From the NCBI GenBank assembly GCA_022428285.1, contig JAKMCX010000123.1, forward strand, positions 1 through 41,851: 41,851 nucleotides of DNA, read 5' to 3'. Under the pieces are notes generated by a model that saw nothing but the letters and a program-made list of their open reading frames with translations, ran no database searches and was not told the DNA's origin. The DNA is from Flavobacteriales bacterium. GTDB lineage: Bacteria > Bacteroidota > Bacteroidia > Flavobacteriales_D > Sanyastnellaceae. The translations under genes and the position numbers were made by a program. This document shows positions 18,254-27,598 of this stretch, in pieces (position 1 is the stretch's first letter; each line of letters starts with the position of its first letter).

Positions 18254-19576
18254 ATGCCCACACCGACGTCACATCCTGCCGCGCACAGCCGAACAGCCAG
18301 TGCTGCACTTTTTGAAGAAGCACGCCTTCGGTTTCCCGGAGGGGTCAATTCTCCCGTACGCGCATTTGGTGCTGTGGGGGGCACTCCGCTGTTCATCGAC
18401 AAGGGTGAAGGCGCCCACATTTGGGATGCAGATGGCCAGCGGTACATTGACTTTTGCTGTTCATGGGGCCCTCTTATTCTGGGCCATGCCCACCCTGCGG
18501 TTCAAGAGCGCATCATGTCGGCTGTGGCCAATGGCACTTCGTTTGGAACCCCAACCCGCCTCGAAAATGAGCTGGGAGGTCTGATTTTGGACAACCATCC
18601 TTTTGCAGAGCGGATTCGATTTGTGTCGAGTGGTACAGAAGCGGCCATGAGTGCCATTCGTTTGGCGCGTGGTGTGACGGGCAAGTCCAAAATCCTCAAG
18701 TTCGACGGCTGCTATCACGGCCATGTGGACGCCTTGCTCGTGAAGGCGGGCAGTGGCCTTGCCACCTTGGGGACTTCCACATCGGCGGGCGTCCCCGAAG
18801 CCTACGCACGCGAGACGCTGGTCCTTCCGCTCAATGATTTGGAGGCGTTGGAGGCGACGATGAAAAAGTACGCCGATGAGCTGGCGGTGGTGGCCATCGA
18901 GCCCATCCCGGCCAACAACGGCTTGCTGATCCAAGACCCCGGCTTCTTGCAGGGCGTGCGGGATTTGTGCGACAAATACGGCGTGCTGTTGCTTTTTGAC
19001 GAAGTCATCAGTGGCTTCAGGGTGGCCTTTGGCGGGGCTGCTGAGTACTACGGCATCCAACCCGACGTGATGGCGTTCGGCAAAATCATCGGTGGTGGAA
19101 TGCCCGTTGGTGCCTATGCGGCTTCTGAAGCAGTCATGAACCATGTGGCTCCGGTAGGTCCCGTTTATCAGGCGGGAACGCTGAGCGGCAATCCGGTTGC
19201 AATGGCCGCAGGAGCGGGCCAATTGACTGAGTGTCTCAAGCCGGGCTTTTACGAGGACCAGGAGCGCAGGACGCGCCGGTTGGTGGACCCCATTTTGGCC
19301 CATGCTGAGCGGAAGGGTCAACCCTTGCGGATTTTCACAAGGGGCAGCATTTTCTGGTTGGCTTTTAGCGACCAGGTTCACATCCGCCGCAGCAGTGAAA
19401 TTGATCCAGACAGCATGGCTTACTTCTCGAAGTTGCATGCCGCATTGCTGGACCGGGGAGTTTATCTCGGACCGTCGGGCTACGAGGTTGGTTTTGTTTC
19501 CGCGGCGCACAGTGATGCCGTCATTGATGAGGCGGTGGCTGCGTTCACGGAGGCGTTGGACGTGACCTTTTCTTGA
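18254..19576 (+). CDS. hemL: Glutamate-1-semialdehyde 2,1-aminomutase
   Basis: A 440-residue PLP enzyme that converts glutamate-1-semialdehyde, the HemA product, into 5-aminolevulinate. It shows RFPGGVNSPVRAFGAVGG (26-43), FVSSGTEAAMSAIRLARG (cofactor phosphate region), DEVISGFRV with the PLP-binding aspartate, and AFGKIIGGGMPVGAY with the Schiff-base lysine K277. These distinguish GSA aminomutase from other class III aminotransferases. Together with hemA and hemCD at the start of the window it gives the C5 route, though the genes are 15 kb apart and on opposite strands. The stop is only 3 bases from the end of the converging membrane-protein gene. The start ATG is supported by the upstream -7 box. 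Confidence 0.97.
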   Translation: MPTPTSHPAAHSRTASAALFEEARLRFPGGVNSPVRAFGAVGGTPLFIDKGEGAHIWDADGQRYIDFCCSWGPLILGHAHPAVQERIMSAVANGTSFGTPTRLENELGGLILDNHPFAERIRFVSSGTEAAMSAIRLARGVTGKSKILKFDGCYHGHVDALLVKAGSGLATLGTSTSAGVPEAYARETLVLPLNDLEALEATMKKYADELAVVAIEPIPANNGLLIQDPGFLQGVRDLCDKYGVLLLFDEVISGFRVAFGGAAEYYGIQPDVMAFGKIIGGGMPVGAYAASEAVMNHVAPVGPVYQAGTLSGNPVAMAAGAGQLTECLKPGFYEDQERRTRRLVDPILAHAERKGQPLRIFTRGSIFWLAFSDQVHIRRSSEIDPDSMAYFSKLHAALLDRGVYLGPSGYEVGFVSAAHSDAVIDEAVAAFTEALDVTFS

Positions 19577-19579
19577 GGG

Positions 19580-20443
19580 TCAAACCCAAGCCATGACCAG
19601 GGCCGCGTCTGCTACGAGAGCGGCGTCTAACATCACGAAATACCAAGGTGAGCGCCGCTCGTGGGCGCAGGCAACGGCAGGCACCATGATGAGAGGTCCT
19701 ATGGCAAAAGCGAAGTTTCCACCGGATGCCGCTGTGGATGCCCATGCGGCAGCGAGGAGCATGGCCACAGCTGTGATTCGGGTTCCCTTTGCGCCCCAAA
19801 GCTGAGGCAGTGTTTTCATCGATGCGGGGTCCCAGTTGCGGTCCCTCAAGTCAAAGGGCAGGGTCAAAGCCATGATCACCAAGGCCCTTTCTGCTGCGAT
19901 CAAAATCAAGGTTCCGCGCTCAAATGAGGTGATGTCAGCCCCCAGCAGGGCTGGCCACAAGGCCGTGATGACGGACCAGGTCAACCCGATCCAAAGCAGT
20001 TTGAGCCGTGGCATGCGCCTCAGTGCCAATTGCACGCCTCGGATACCGGGCAGTCCTGCGTACAAGAGGGTGAGGAGGCCTGCTGCGCAAAGACCAAAAA
20101 AGAGCAGAAGCGCAGTGGACATGGTGGTTTCTGCCGTGGCTGCTGTCTGAGCGAGGGGAGCCAGCGCTGGGGGGACCAACAGAACAGCGACCCACGTCAG
20201 GGTTTTTTTGTGTGCCCGCAACCACACGAGGTGGGCACTGCGAAGGCCGTTTGGGCGGGTGGATTTGACGTGCCGCTGCCAGGTGTAGGCCAACCATGTC
20301 GCAGTCCCTATGCCGGTGGCAAACAGCCAAGGCACGGAGGCTTCAGATTCGGCAGGATGGGACAAAGACCAAGAGCGCAAAACGCACCCTGCGGCGGCGA
20401 CCGAAATGACGGCATTTGACCAGAGCATTCGAGAGCCACGCAT
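19580..20443 (-). CDS. Multi-spanning membrane protein, UbiA prenyltransferase-like
   Basis: A 287-residue hydrophobic protein with about eight predicted membrane segments. The loop PFDLRDRNWDPASMKTLPQ (aspartates near 198, 201 and 205) resembles the second Asp-rich motif of UbiA-type prenyltransferases, and LPQLWG after it fits the same pattern. The first UbiA motif (NDxxDxxxD) is not present; the equivalent loop reads AYTWQRH. I recall similar proteins in Bacteroidota annotated only as hypothetical or UbiA-like, so a prenyl-transfer role is uncertain and the missing motif may mean loss of that activity. The frame extends to 20470, but the ATG at 20443 is chosen because an exact -7 box (20450-20457) lies between the two. 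It converges on hemL and is divergent from gcvP. Confidence 0.6.
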   Translation of the reverse strand: MRGSRMLWSNAVISVAAAGCVLRSWSLSHPAESEASVPWLFATGIGTATWLAYTWQRHVKSTRPNGLRSAHLVWLRAHKKTLTWVAVLLVPPALAPLAQTAATAETTMSTALLLFFGLCAAGLLTLLYAGLPGIRGVQLALRRMPRLKLLWIGLTWSVITALWPALLGADITSFERGTLILIAAERALVIMALTLPFDLRDRNWDPASMKTLPQLWGAKGTRITAVAMLLAAAWASTAASGGNFAFAIGPLIMVPAVACAHERRSPWYFVMLDAALVADAALVMAWV

Positions 20444-20449
20444 GCCCCT

Positions 20450-20478
20450 CAAATGTAGAATATCGAACACCCACGAAA
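20450..20478 (-). promoter_or_regulatory. Promoter of the UbiA-like membrane protein gene
   Basis: On the minus strand TTTC (20478-20475) is followed after 17 bases by TACATTTG (20457-20450), an exact TAnnTTTG box. The box ends 6 bases before the ATG at 20443, so the transcript would begin at or next to the start codon. Confidence 0.6.
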
Positions 20479-20518
20479 CGGTTATGAACAGATTGTACTT
20501 TTTGATGTTGTACCCTTT

Positions 20519-20526
20519 TATTTTTG
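20519..20526 (+). promoter_or_regulatory. gcvP -7 promoter box
   Basis: TATTTTTG matches TAnnTTTG exactly and ends 17 bases before the gcvP ATG, in an AT-rich stretch (20483-20536). TTG at 20493-20495 is 23 bases upstream and may serve as the -33 element. Confidence 0.55.
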
Positions 20527-20543
20527 ACTTCTAATTCAGCGTT

Positions 20544-23408
20544 ATGGCTTCAGGAGCTTTCGTTCAGCGTCACTTGGGTCCCCGTTCAGAGGAGCACCTT
20601 ACTATGCTTTCAGTTTTGGGTCTGAATTCTTTGGAGGAATTGGTCCAGAGTACCGTGCCAGAAGCCATCCTTTCGGACCAAAGGCTCAATGTTCCAGAGG
20701 CCATGTCTGAGACGGCTTATTTGGAGCACATTGACCAATTGGCTTCTCAGAACAAGCTGTTCCGCAATTACATCGGCATGGGGTATCACCCTACGGAGGT
20801 GCCGAGTGTCATTCGTCGAAATGTTCTAGAAAACCCCGGTTGGTACACGGCTTATACGCCCTACCAGGCGGAGATTGCCCAGGGCAGGCTCGAGGCACTG
20901 CTGAATTTTCAGACCATGGTGTGTGACCTCACGGGCATGGAAATGGCCAATGCCAGCTTGCTCGACGAAGCCACTGCTGCGGCAGAGGCGATGACCATGT
21001 TGTTCAATGCCCGGAGCCGCGCAGCGGCCAAGTCAGGTGTGGACCGTTTCATCGTTTCCGAAAGTGTATTTCCCCAGACTTGGTCGGTGTTGAAGAGCCG
21101 TGCGGTTCATTTGGGTATCCGCATTGAGCGGGTTGCTGAGGATCAGATGGTGCTGGCTGAGGACGTCTTTGGCGTCTTTGTCCAATACCCCGATGATGCG
21201 GGCCGGGTGGAGCCTTTGGATGCCTTTATCGCGCGTGCCCACCAAGCAAACGTGCGTGTTGTGGTGGCGACGGACTTGTTGGCCTGTGCCTTGGTTCAAT
21301 CGCCTGGGTCGATGGGGGCAGACGTGGTGGTGGGCAACAGCCAACGCTTTGGCGTGCCCATGGGGTACGGAGGTCCTCATGCGGCCTTTTTTGCCACACG
21401 CTTGGAATTCAAGCGCAACGTTCCTGGCCGTGTGATTGGCGCTTCTGTAGACAGGAGGGGCAAGTTGGCTTACCGGATGGCCCTTCAGACCCGTGAGCAG
21501 CACATTCGGAGGGACAAGGCGACGAGCAACATCTGCACGGCCCAAAGTCTTTTGGCGGTCATGGCGAGCATGTATGCGGTGTACCACGGGCCCCTTGGAT
21601 TGCGCACCATCGCAGAGCGCATCCATGCGCAGGCGTGTGCCTTGGCCGATGCGGGGCGTGCCGCAGGACACAACCCCGTGCATCCCAACTTCTTCGATAC
21701 TGTGGTCTTTGCGATGGAGGATGTCGGCGCCGTGATGGAACGCGCGGGACGCAAAAACATCAACCTGCGTTATTTCCCCGACGGGGTTCATGTCGGTATA
21801 GCCTTTCACGAGTGCACCCTTCCTGAGGATTTCCAAGACGTGTGTGAAGTCTTGGGCTTCAATGCGGTGACATTGCCAGATATGGAGGGCTTCGCTTCTC
21901 CCTTGGCGGGGCAATTGAGGCCTGTGGATTATTTGAACCACCCGGTTTTCAATACCTACCGATCTGAAACCGCCATGATGCGGTATTTGAAGCAGTTGGA
22001 AAACAAAGACCTGTCTTTGACCCATGCCATGATCCCCCTGGGGTCGTGTACCATGAAACTCAATGCGGCGACCCAATTGTTGCCCATCGGCTGGGCGTCA
22101 TTCGCACAGTTGCACCCGTTTTGTCCGCCTGAGCAAGCCGTGGGCACGCGCAGAATGGTGAGGGAATTGGAGCAGTATTTGAGTGAAATCACAGGTTTTG
22201 CGGGCATGAGCCTTCAGCCGAACAGTGGTGCGCAGGGCGAATACAGTGGCCTTTTGGTCATCAGAGCTTACCACGCTTCGCGGGGTGATGCGCACCGTGA
22301 TGTGTGCCTGATTCCCTCTTCGGCGCACGGAACAAACCCCGCTTCAGCGGTGATGTGCGGCATGAAGGTGGTGGTGGTGGGATGCGACAAGCACGGCAAC
22401 ATCAACCTCGATGAGCTCACCGAAAAGGCTGAACAGTATGCAGACCGGTTGGGTGCATTGATGATCACTTACCCCTCCACCCATGGTGTGTTTGAAGAGC
22501 ACATCTTGGAAGTGACCAAAGTGGTGCACGACAATGGGGGCCAGATTTACATGGATGGCGCCAACATGAATGCCCAAGTAGGACTCACAAGTCCGGGCAG
22601 GATTGGTGCTGACGTGTGTCACTTGAACCTGCACAAAACCTTTGCCATCCCGCATGGCGGCGGCGGACCCGGTGTCGGTCCCATTGGCGTTGCCGCGCAC
22701 TTGGTGCCATTCCTTCCTGGCCATGCCTTGGATTCAGTGGGCGGTGAGCAGGGCATCGACGCTGTCAGTGCTGCGCCCTTTGGCAGTGCCCTGATTCATT
22801 TGATTTCCTATGCCTACATCCGTCTGTTGGGGCCTGATGGCCTGAAGCGGAGCACAGAAGTGGCCATTCTCAACGCCAATTATTTGCGGAGCCGGCTCGA
22901 GGATCATTATGATGTCCTGTATAAGGGGAACCGGGGCGAGGTGGCGCACGAAATGATCTTGGACTGCAGGCCGTTCAAGGCTTCCGCTGGCATCGAGGTC
23001 ACCGACATCGCGAAGCGGCTCATCGACTACGGTTTTCACGCTCCGACGGTCAGCTGGCCTGTGGCGGGAACCCTGATGATTGAACCAACAGAGAGCGAGC
23101 CCTTGGAGGAGTTGGACCGGTTTTGTGAGGCGATGATCTCCATTCGAGAGGAAATCCAAGCGATTGAGGAGGGCCGTTGGAGTCGGGATGACAACCCCTT
23201 GATCATGTCGCCGCACACGGCAGGTGAGCTGACGGCGACGGAATGGAACCACGCCTATTCAAGAGAAGAAGCGGCTTATCCTGTTCGGTCGATGCGCGAG
23301 CGCAAATTCTGGCCAGCCGTGGCCCGTGTAGACAACGCACACGGCGACCGGAATCTGGTCTGTACATGCCCCAGCATTGAATTGTTCATGGAGCCAATGG
23401 GTGCTTGA
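20544..23408 (+). CDS. gcvP: Glycine dehydrogenase (aminomethyl-transferring), P-protein
   Basis: A 954-residue PLP enzyme of the glycine cleavage system that decarboxylates glycine and passes the aminomethyl group to the lipoyl H-protein. Both halves of the long form are present: the N-terminal half (FVQRHLGPRSEEHLTMLSVLG, then GMGYHPTEVPSVI and WYTAYTPYQAEIAQGRLEAL) and the C-terminal half with the cofactor lysine K698 in HLNLHKTFAIPHGGGGPG. The ending SPHTAGELTATEWNHAYSREEAAYP is typical. Length matches the homodimeric single-chain type, not the split gcvPA/gcvPB. gcvT and gcvH are not in the window. It is monocistronic or first of a short unit; the next ATG is 69 bases downstream with its own -7 box. 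Confidence 0.98.
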   Translation: MASGAFVQRHLGPRSEEHLTMLSVLGLNSLEELVQSTVPEAILSDQRLNVPEAMSETAYLEHIDQLASQNKLFRNYIGMGYHPTEVPSVIRRNVLENPGWYTAYTPYQAEIAQGRLEALLNFQTMVCDLTGMEMANASLLDEATAAAEAMTMLFNARSRAAAKSGVDRFIVSESVFPQTWSVLKSRAVHLGIRIERVAEDQMVLAEDVFGVFVQYPDDAGRVEPLDAFIARAHQANVRVVVATDLLACALVQSPGSMGADVVVGNSQRFGVPMGYGGPHAAFFATRLEFKRNVPGRVIGASVDRRGKLAYRMALQTREQHIRRDKATSNICTAQSLLAVMASMYAVYHGPLGLRTIAERIHAQACALADAGRAAGHNPVHPNFFDTVVFAMEDVGAVMERAGRKNINLRYFPDGVHVGIAFHECTLPEDFQDVCEVLGFNAVTLPDMEGFASPLAGQLRPVDYLNHPVFNTYRSETAMMRYLKQLENKDLSLTHAMIPLGSCTMKLNAATQLLPIGWASFAQLHPFCPPEQAVGTRRMVRELEQYLSEITGFAGMSLQPNSGAQGEYSGLLVIRAYHASRGDAHRDVCLIPSSAHGTNPASAVMCGMKVVVVGCDKHGNINLDELTEKAEQYADRLGALMITYPSTHGVFEEHILEVTKVVHDNGGQIYMDGANMNAQVGLTSPGRIGADVCHLNLHKTFAIPHGGGGPGVGPIGVAAHLVPFLPGHALDSVGGEQGIDAVSAAPFGSALIHLISYAYIRLLGPDGLKRSTEVAILNANYLRSRLEDHYDVLYKGNRGEVAHEMILDCRPFKASAGIEVTDIAKRLIDYGFHAPTVSWPVAGTLMIEPTESEPLEELDRFCEAMISIREEIQAIEEGRWSRDDNPLIMSPHTAGELTATEWNHAYSREEAAYPVRSMRERKFWPAVARVDNAHGDRNLVCTCPSIELFMEPMGA

Positions 23409-23442
23409 ACCCTTCCTGTGCTGTGTTCGTTGTTGCGGGGAC

Positions 23443-23450
23443 TATATTCG
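23443..23450 (+). promoter_or_regulatory. Putative -7 box of the first tandem T9SS gene
   Basis: TATATTCG, one base from TAnnTTTG, ends 27 bases before the ATG at 23478. It lies inside the longer open frame starting at 23418, supporting the downstream start. Confidence 0.4.
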
Positions 23451-23477
23451 CCCCACGAATCCAACATCAAACACGTA

Positions 23478-25400
23478 ATGAAGCACCTTTACACATTGGT
23501 CTTTGCGATGCTCACCGTGAGTTTCGCTTTTGCTCAGGCACCGGTTCGCGAATACGCCGGACGTGCCGTCACTGCCCGCGCTGCCCAAGGCACGCACGTT
23601 GATTACACCCGCGACATCATTTACACAAATGACTTCTCGGATTGCTCCAACATCACTTTCACCAACGCCAACGACGCCGGTTTCACAGACTACATCGATG
23701 GCATCAACTGGGAGTGCACGACATCTGCTCCAAGCGGACCATATGCCATTGCTGGCATCGCCTCTACCACTTCAGACAATGGTTTTGTGATGGTGGACTC
23801 CGATTTGTTCGGAGCAGAAGAAGCTTACGCTGCGAGCTGGGTTGAGAACTGCTGGTTCGACATTAACGATCCTGTGGACCTGACCGGTCACCCCTTTGTG
23901 ACCGTAGAGTTCGAAAACTACTACCGCTGCTGGGACAACACCACGGACATCGAGCGCTGCTACATGGAGATTTCTTTGGACGGCGTGAACTGGCCAAGCC
24001 CAGAGACCCTCGAAATTGAGGACGGTTATGTCGTCGTTGACGGTGACACACTCGCTGCCCGTTATGAAGTCTTCCCAACCTATGAGCGCGGTGATGAAAG
24101 CACCAACCCCAGTGTGGCCCGTTTTGACATCGGAGGCATTGCCGGTGATGAGGCTACGGTATACTTCCGCTGGCGCTGGGTTGGCCAATGGGGCTACGCC
24201 TGGATGGTGGACGACATGGTGGTGTTCGACACCCCTGCCAATGACGTTCGCATCAACGACTACGTCAGTTTTACCGACTACTTCACTACAGGTCTTTGGG
24301 AGGCGCAAACTTGGCCAGAGAGCCAACTGCCTGTCTTTGATCTCGCAGTGGGTGTGACCGGACTCGGAACTGCTGTTCAGCCCAACACCATGTTGACCGT
24401 AGCGGTCAATGGCAGTGAGGCTGACGGAGGAATGAGCACCGGATTGGACATTGCCTACGGCCAGAACGACACCTTGCGTGTTTTGGGCTGGGAAGCTGAT
24501 GGTTTGGGTGAGTACACCTTTGACTACACAGTGGCTTCGGACAGCACGGACGAATACCCTGCCGACAACGCGGCCCAGCAGGCCATTGAGGTTGTGGAAT
24601 TGCAGTACGGCCGTGACAACGGTGAGTTTGTGGGTCAAACACCTGCTGACGGTACTGTGGACTTCATCGCAGGTGTCCCATACGACGCTGTGAACGACAT
24701 GACCATCTACGCGATTGACGTTGCCATCATGGATGGATCTGACGTTGGTGCTGAAGTGGTCTGTCACCTCTTCGACTGGGTCGAGTGGAACAACGGAGGC
24801 GGTCAGTACGACGGCTTGTTGACCACAACGGAGGAAGTTCAGCTCGAGGCCAACTTCTTGAACAGTGGTGACGGCGAGGTGTCATGGTACACATTCGCAT
24901 TGGAGGAGCCCTATGAAGTGGCGCAAGGAGAGGCTGTGATGGCTTGCTTCGAGCACCTCGGCGGTGACAACGTTCAGATTGGAACCAGTGTCCCACAGCG
25001 CGACCAGACGGTCTTCATCTATGGTCCTTTCGGAGCCAGCAGCGCATACGACTGGTTCTTCACGACCAACTGCCCCATGGTTCGCTTGAACCTCGACCCG
25101 AACGCCGAGACCACCATGAACGTGGAGGACATCGCTGGAGAGGGCTTCACTTTGGGCCGTGCGTATCCCAACCCTGCGGCTGGAAACACCCGCATTGACT
25201 TCACCCTTGAAGCTGCAGCAGACGTGACCTTGGAGGTCACCAGCATGACGGGTGCCATCGTGCGTCGCATGGACCTCGGAGTTCAGCCCGCTGGCAACCA
25301 GCGTGCCGTTCTCGACCTCGAGGGCTTGACCGCAGGCATGTACACTTACACCATCTCTGTGGACGGCGCCCGCGCTACCCGCAAGTTGATCGTGAAGTGA
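23478..25400 (+). CDS. T9SS type A sorting-domain secreted protein (first of a tandem pair)
   Basis: A 640-residue secreted protein. The ATG at 23478 gives a clean signal peptide MKHLYTLVFAMLTVSFAFAQ, cleaved before or at the Gln; the upstream extension from 23418 lacks this form. The N-terminal passenger (about 50-270) looks like a beta-sandwich of the MAM/lectin-like type, with DNGFVMVDSDLFG, YMEISLDGVNW and a YAWMVDDMVV strand. A middle Ig-like segment and a second sandwich domain (about 390-550) follow. The last 75 residues, from GRAYPNPAAGNTRIDF to TRKLIVK, are a type A T9SS sorting domain. Lysine occurs only at K2, K636 and K640, so 633 consecutive residues have none. The substrate or ligand is unknown. 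A paralogue follows, separated by a strong terminator. Confidence 0.88.
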   Translation: MKHLYTLVFAMLTVSFAFAQAPVREYAGRAVTARAAQGTHVDYTRDIIYTNDFSDCSNITFTNANDAGFTDYIDGINWECTTSAPSGPYAIAGIASTTSDNGFVMVDSDLFGAEEAYAASWVENCWFDINDPVDLTGHPFVTVEFENYYRCWDNTTDIERCYMEISLDGVNWPSPETLEIEDGYVVVDGDTLAARYEVFPTYERGDESTNPSVARFDIGGIAGDEATVYFRWRWVGQWGYAWMVDDMVVFDTPANDVRINDYVSFTDYFTTGLWEAQTWPESQLPVFDLAVGVTGLGTAVQPNTMLTVAVNGSEADGGMSTGLDIAYGQNDTLRVLGWEADGLGEYTFDYTVASDSTDEYPADNAAQQAIEVVELQYGRDNGEFVGQTPADGTVDFIAGVPYDAVNDMTIYAIDVAIMDGSDVGAEVVCHLFDWVEWNNGGGQYDGLLTTTEEVQLEANFLNSGDGEVSWYTFALEEPYEVAQGEAVMACFEHLGGDNVQIGTSVPQRDQTVFIYGPFGASSAYDWFFTTNCPMVRLNLDPNAETTMNVEDIAGEGFTLGRAYPNPAAGNTRIDFTLEAAADVTLEVTSMTGAIVRRMDLGVQPAGNQRAVLDLEGLTAGMYTYTISVDGARATRKLIVK

Positions 25401-25422
25401 TTCTGAACCGACTTTGATTGAG

Positions 25423-25451
25423 AAAGGGGGCCCTACCAGGCCCCCTTTTTC
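25423..25451 (+). terminator. Rho-independent terminator after the first tandem T9SS gene
   Basis: GGGGGCC (25426-25432) pairs with GGCCCCC (25439-25445) around a 6-base loop, followed by TTTTT (25446-25450). It starts 25 bases after the stop codon, so the two tandem T9SS genes are separate transcription units. Confidence 0.92.
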
Positions 25452-25517
25452 GTTCATCATGTTTTGAAGTAGTGGGGAACGGCTGGTAGGGGTTATTTTG
25501 CCGCACCATTCACAATC

Positions 25518-27575
25518 ATGAAGCACATTTTTACTCTGGCCGCCTGCGTGTTGGCCTTCCAAGTCTCGGCACAAATGATCGAGCAAATGCCCAAGAAGGC
25601 ATCGGATCAAGAACTTGAGACCAGCCGATTGTTGGGCCTTGAAGAGATCGCCCGTTCGGAGGCCCAAGGCATGCGTGGCGGCGACTCCACGGTGACTTTT
25701 TTCTACGAGGATTTTGCCAATGGCCTGGCTGGAAACAATGGCTTTGGCGCTTTGTCCACTGAGGACAGCAGCCCGGACAACACCATCTGGCAGTATGTGG
25801 ACGCTGCAGGTGACGGATACTTCCAAGATGCCACCGCATCTGGTGTTCAACCTCCAGCAGGTGAGTTCAGCACCAACATTGGTGCACTCAGCAGCATGAC
25901 GGCCGACAACGGCTGGATGATTTTTGACTGCGACTATTACAATACGCCCATCGCGTCGGGTGTTGAGGACACAGAGGGTTTCTTGAACCTCCCCAACATG
26001 GACATGACGGATTTGACCAGTGTGGTGATCACCTGGGACCAATACCTGCGTTACTGCTGCTATCCTTACCTGCCCATTTTTGTGGAGGTGAGCACCGATG
26101 GTGGAAGCATCTGGACGTCATTTGAAGCAGGAGGAACCTTTATTCCTTCGGCCAATTCAGCCAGTGCCAACCCACTGGTGACAAGCTTGGACATCAGCTG
26201 CGCTGCAGCTGGACAATCGTCTGTAGACATCCGCTTTGCTTACCTGCAGAGCCCCATTTCTGGAGGTGGCTATAGCCACTATTACTGGGGCATCGATGAC
26301 ATTGCCATCGAAGCCAACCCTGTGACCAACAGCTTGGAGTTGGTGCAATTGACCAACGGAGACGTATACAACCTCTTCGAGTACCGTGTGACGCCCATGG
26401 CGCAGGCCATTCCTGCTGCCGATGGCGGCGTGCTCGCAGGTGTACTTTACCGCAATGGCGGTTACCTGAACCAAGAGAACTGTGTGGTGACAGTGGAGGT
26501 CTTGGACGACCAGGGCACCGTATTGAGCACCACCAATACCGATCCGTTTACTGCGCCGTCTTTCGCCAACAACGACAACTGTCCTGCCAACCCGCAAGAC
26601 ACCTTGTACATCGCCACGGGATGGGAGCCCGATGGAGAAGGGCTCTACACGTTGCGTGCGACCATGTCCAGTGACAGTGTGGCTTCTGCGGTCGCAGTGG
26701 GCAGCGATTCCGGTGAGTTGACCTTGGACATGGAGTACACAGAGTGTGAATTTGGCCACGACAATGCCGGCACCTTGGATGTAGAACTCGGGCCACGTTT
26801 CGACGACGAGAACGATTTCTTCGAGCCTACCGGTTACGGCAACCGTTTCACCTTCAACAACGAGGGAACCACGGTGTACGGACTTGCAGTGGCCTTTGGT
26901 CCAAGCTTGGGCAATGGCATTGACTTTGAGATCCGTTGGATCGACCAAGACCCCGAAGTGGGACTTTCTGATTCGCCTTATGAATTTGCGGAATTCACTT
27001 CCGATGCGAACTGGGCAGGAACGCCAGCGGCACCCGTTTACTATCCCTTGGCATTCGAAGATGAAATGGAAGTGTCTGTAGAAGGATTGGCTTCACCCGG
27101 ATTTTATGCTGGAGCCGTGATCACGGAGTTTGACTTTGAAGACCTCGAGTTGACCGTATTGGGCAATGGCAACAGCGACACAGACAACAGCACCATCATC
27201 TACCAACAGGCTGGAAGTGGTGATTACGTGTGGTTTACATCGCAGACTGCGACTCCTGCGATCCGTTTGATCACCTGTCCGGTGGTCAGTGTGGACGTGT
27301 TGGGCGCTTACAACGGTGTGCATCTCGATGGCAACTTCCCCAACCCCACGGCTGGTGAAACCCGCTTCCGCTTCAACGCGGATTGGGGGGGTGATTTCAC
27401 GATTGAGCTGCGCGATTTGCAGGGACGTTTGGTCGATGTGGTCGACCTCGGTAACCGCACCCCAGGTGAGCACACTGTGGTGTACAATGCTTCTGCGCTG
27501 GCGGACGGCATGTACACGTATTCGCTCGTTACCAACGGCGTGCGCGTCACGAAAAAGATGCGCGTGCAGCATTGA
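25518..27575 (+). CDS. T9SS type A sorting-domain secreted protein (second of a tandem pair)
   Basis: A 685-residue secreted protein with signal peptide MKHIFTLAACVLAFQVSA and cleavage before QMIEQ. It shares layout with its upstream neighbour: a N-terminal beta-sandwich with TADNGWMIFDCDYYN (compare TSDNGFVMVDSDLFG), FVEVSTDGGSIW (compare YMEISLDGVNW) and a YYWGIDDIAIE strand, then an Ig-like segment, a second sandwich (about 400-590) and a type A T9SS sorting domain (about 612-685, GNFPNPTAGETRFRF to VTKKMRVQH). Lysine is absent from residue 28 to 678. Upstream, TTATTTTG at 25493-25500 is a near -7 box 17 bases before the ATG. A strong terminator follows the stop. The shared order of motifs implies a tandem duplication that has since diverged; the passenger function is unknown. 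Confidence 0.88.
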   Translation: MKHIFTLAACVLAFQVSAQMIEQMPKKASDQELETSRLLGLEEIARSEAQGMRGGDSTVTFFYEDFANGLAGNNGFGALSTEDSSPDNTIWQYVDAAGDGYFQDATASGVQPPAGEFSTNIGALSSMTADNGWMIFDCDYYNTPIASGVEDTEGFLNLPNMDMTDLTSVVITWDQYLRYCCYPYLPIFVEVSTDGGSIWTSFEAGGTFIPSANSASANPLVTSLDISCAAAGQSSVDIRFAYLQSPISGGGYSHYYWGIDDIAIEANPVTNSLELVQLTNGDVYNLFEYRVTPMAQAIPAADGGVLAGVLYRNGGYLNQENCVVTVEVLDDQGTVLSTTNTDPFTAPSFANNDNCPANPQDTLYIATGWEPDGEGLYTLRATMSSDSVASAVAVGSDSGELTLDMEYTECEFGHDNAGTLDVELGPRFDDENDFFEPTGYGNRFTFNNEGTTVYGLAVAFGPSLGNGIDFEIRWIDQDPEVGLSDSPYEFAEFTSDANWAGTPAAPVYYPLAFEDEMEVSVEGLASPGFYAGAVITEFDFEDLELTVLGNGNSDTDNSTIIYQQAGSGDYVWFTSQTATPAIRLITCPVVSVDVLGAYNGVHLDGNFPNPTAGETRFRFNADWGGDFTIELRDLQGRLVDVVDLGNRTPGEHTVVYNASALADGMYTYSLVTNGVRVTKKMRVQH

Positions 27576-27598
27576 GCTGAGCGTTGACAATGAACTTG

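Noticed and set aside
21033-22076. Minus-strand open frame of 347 codons inside gcvP
   Set aside because: gcvP is continuous and has family motifs on both sides; the antisense frame has none.
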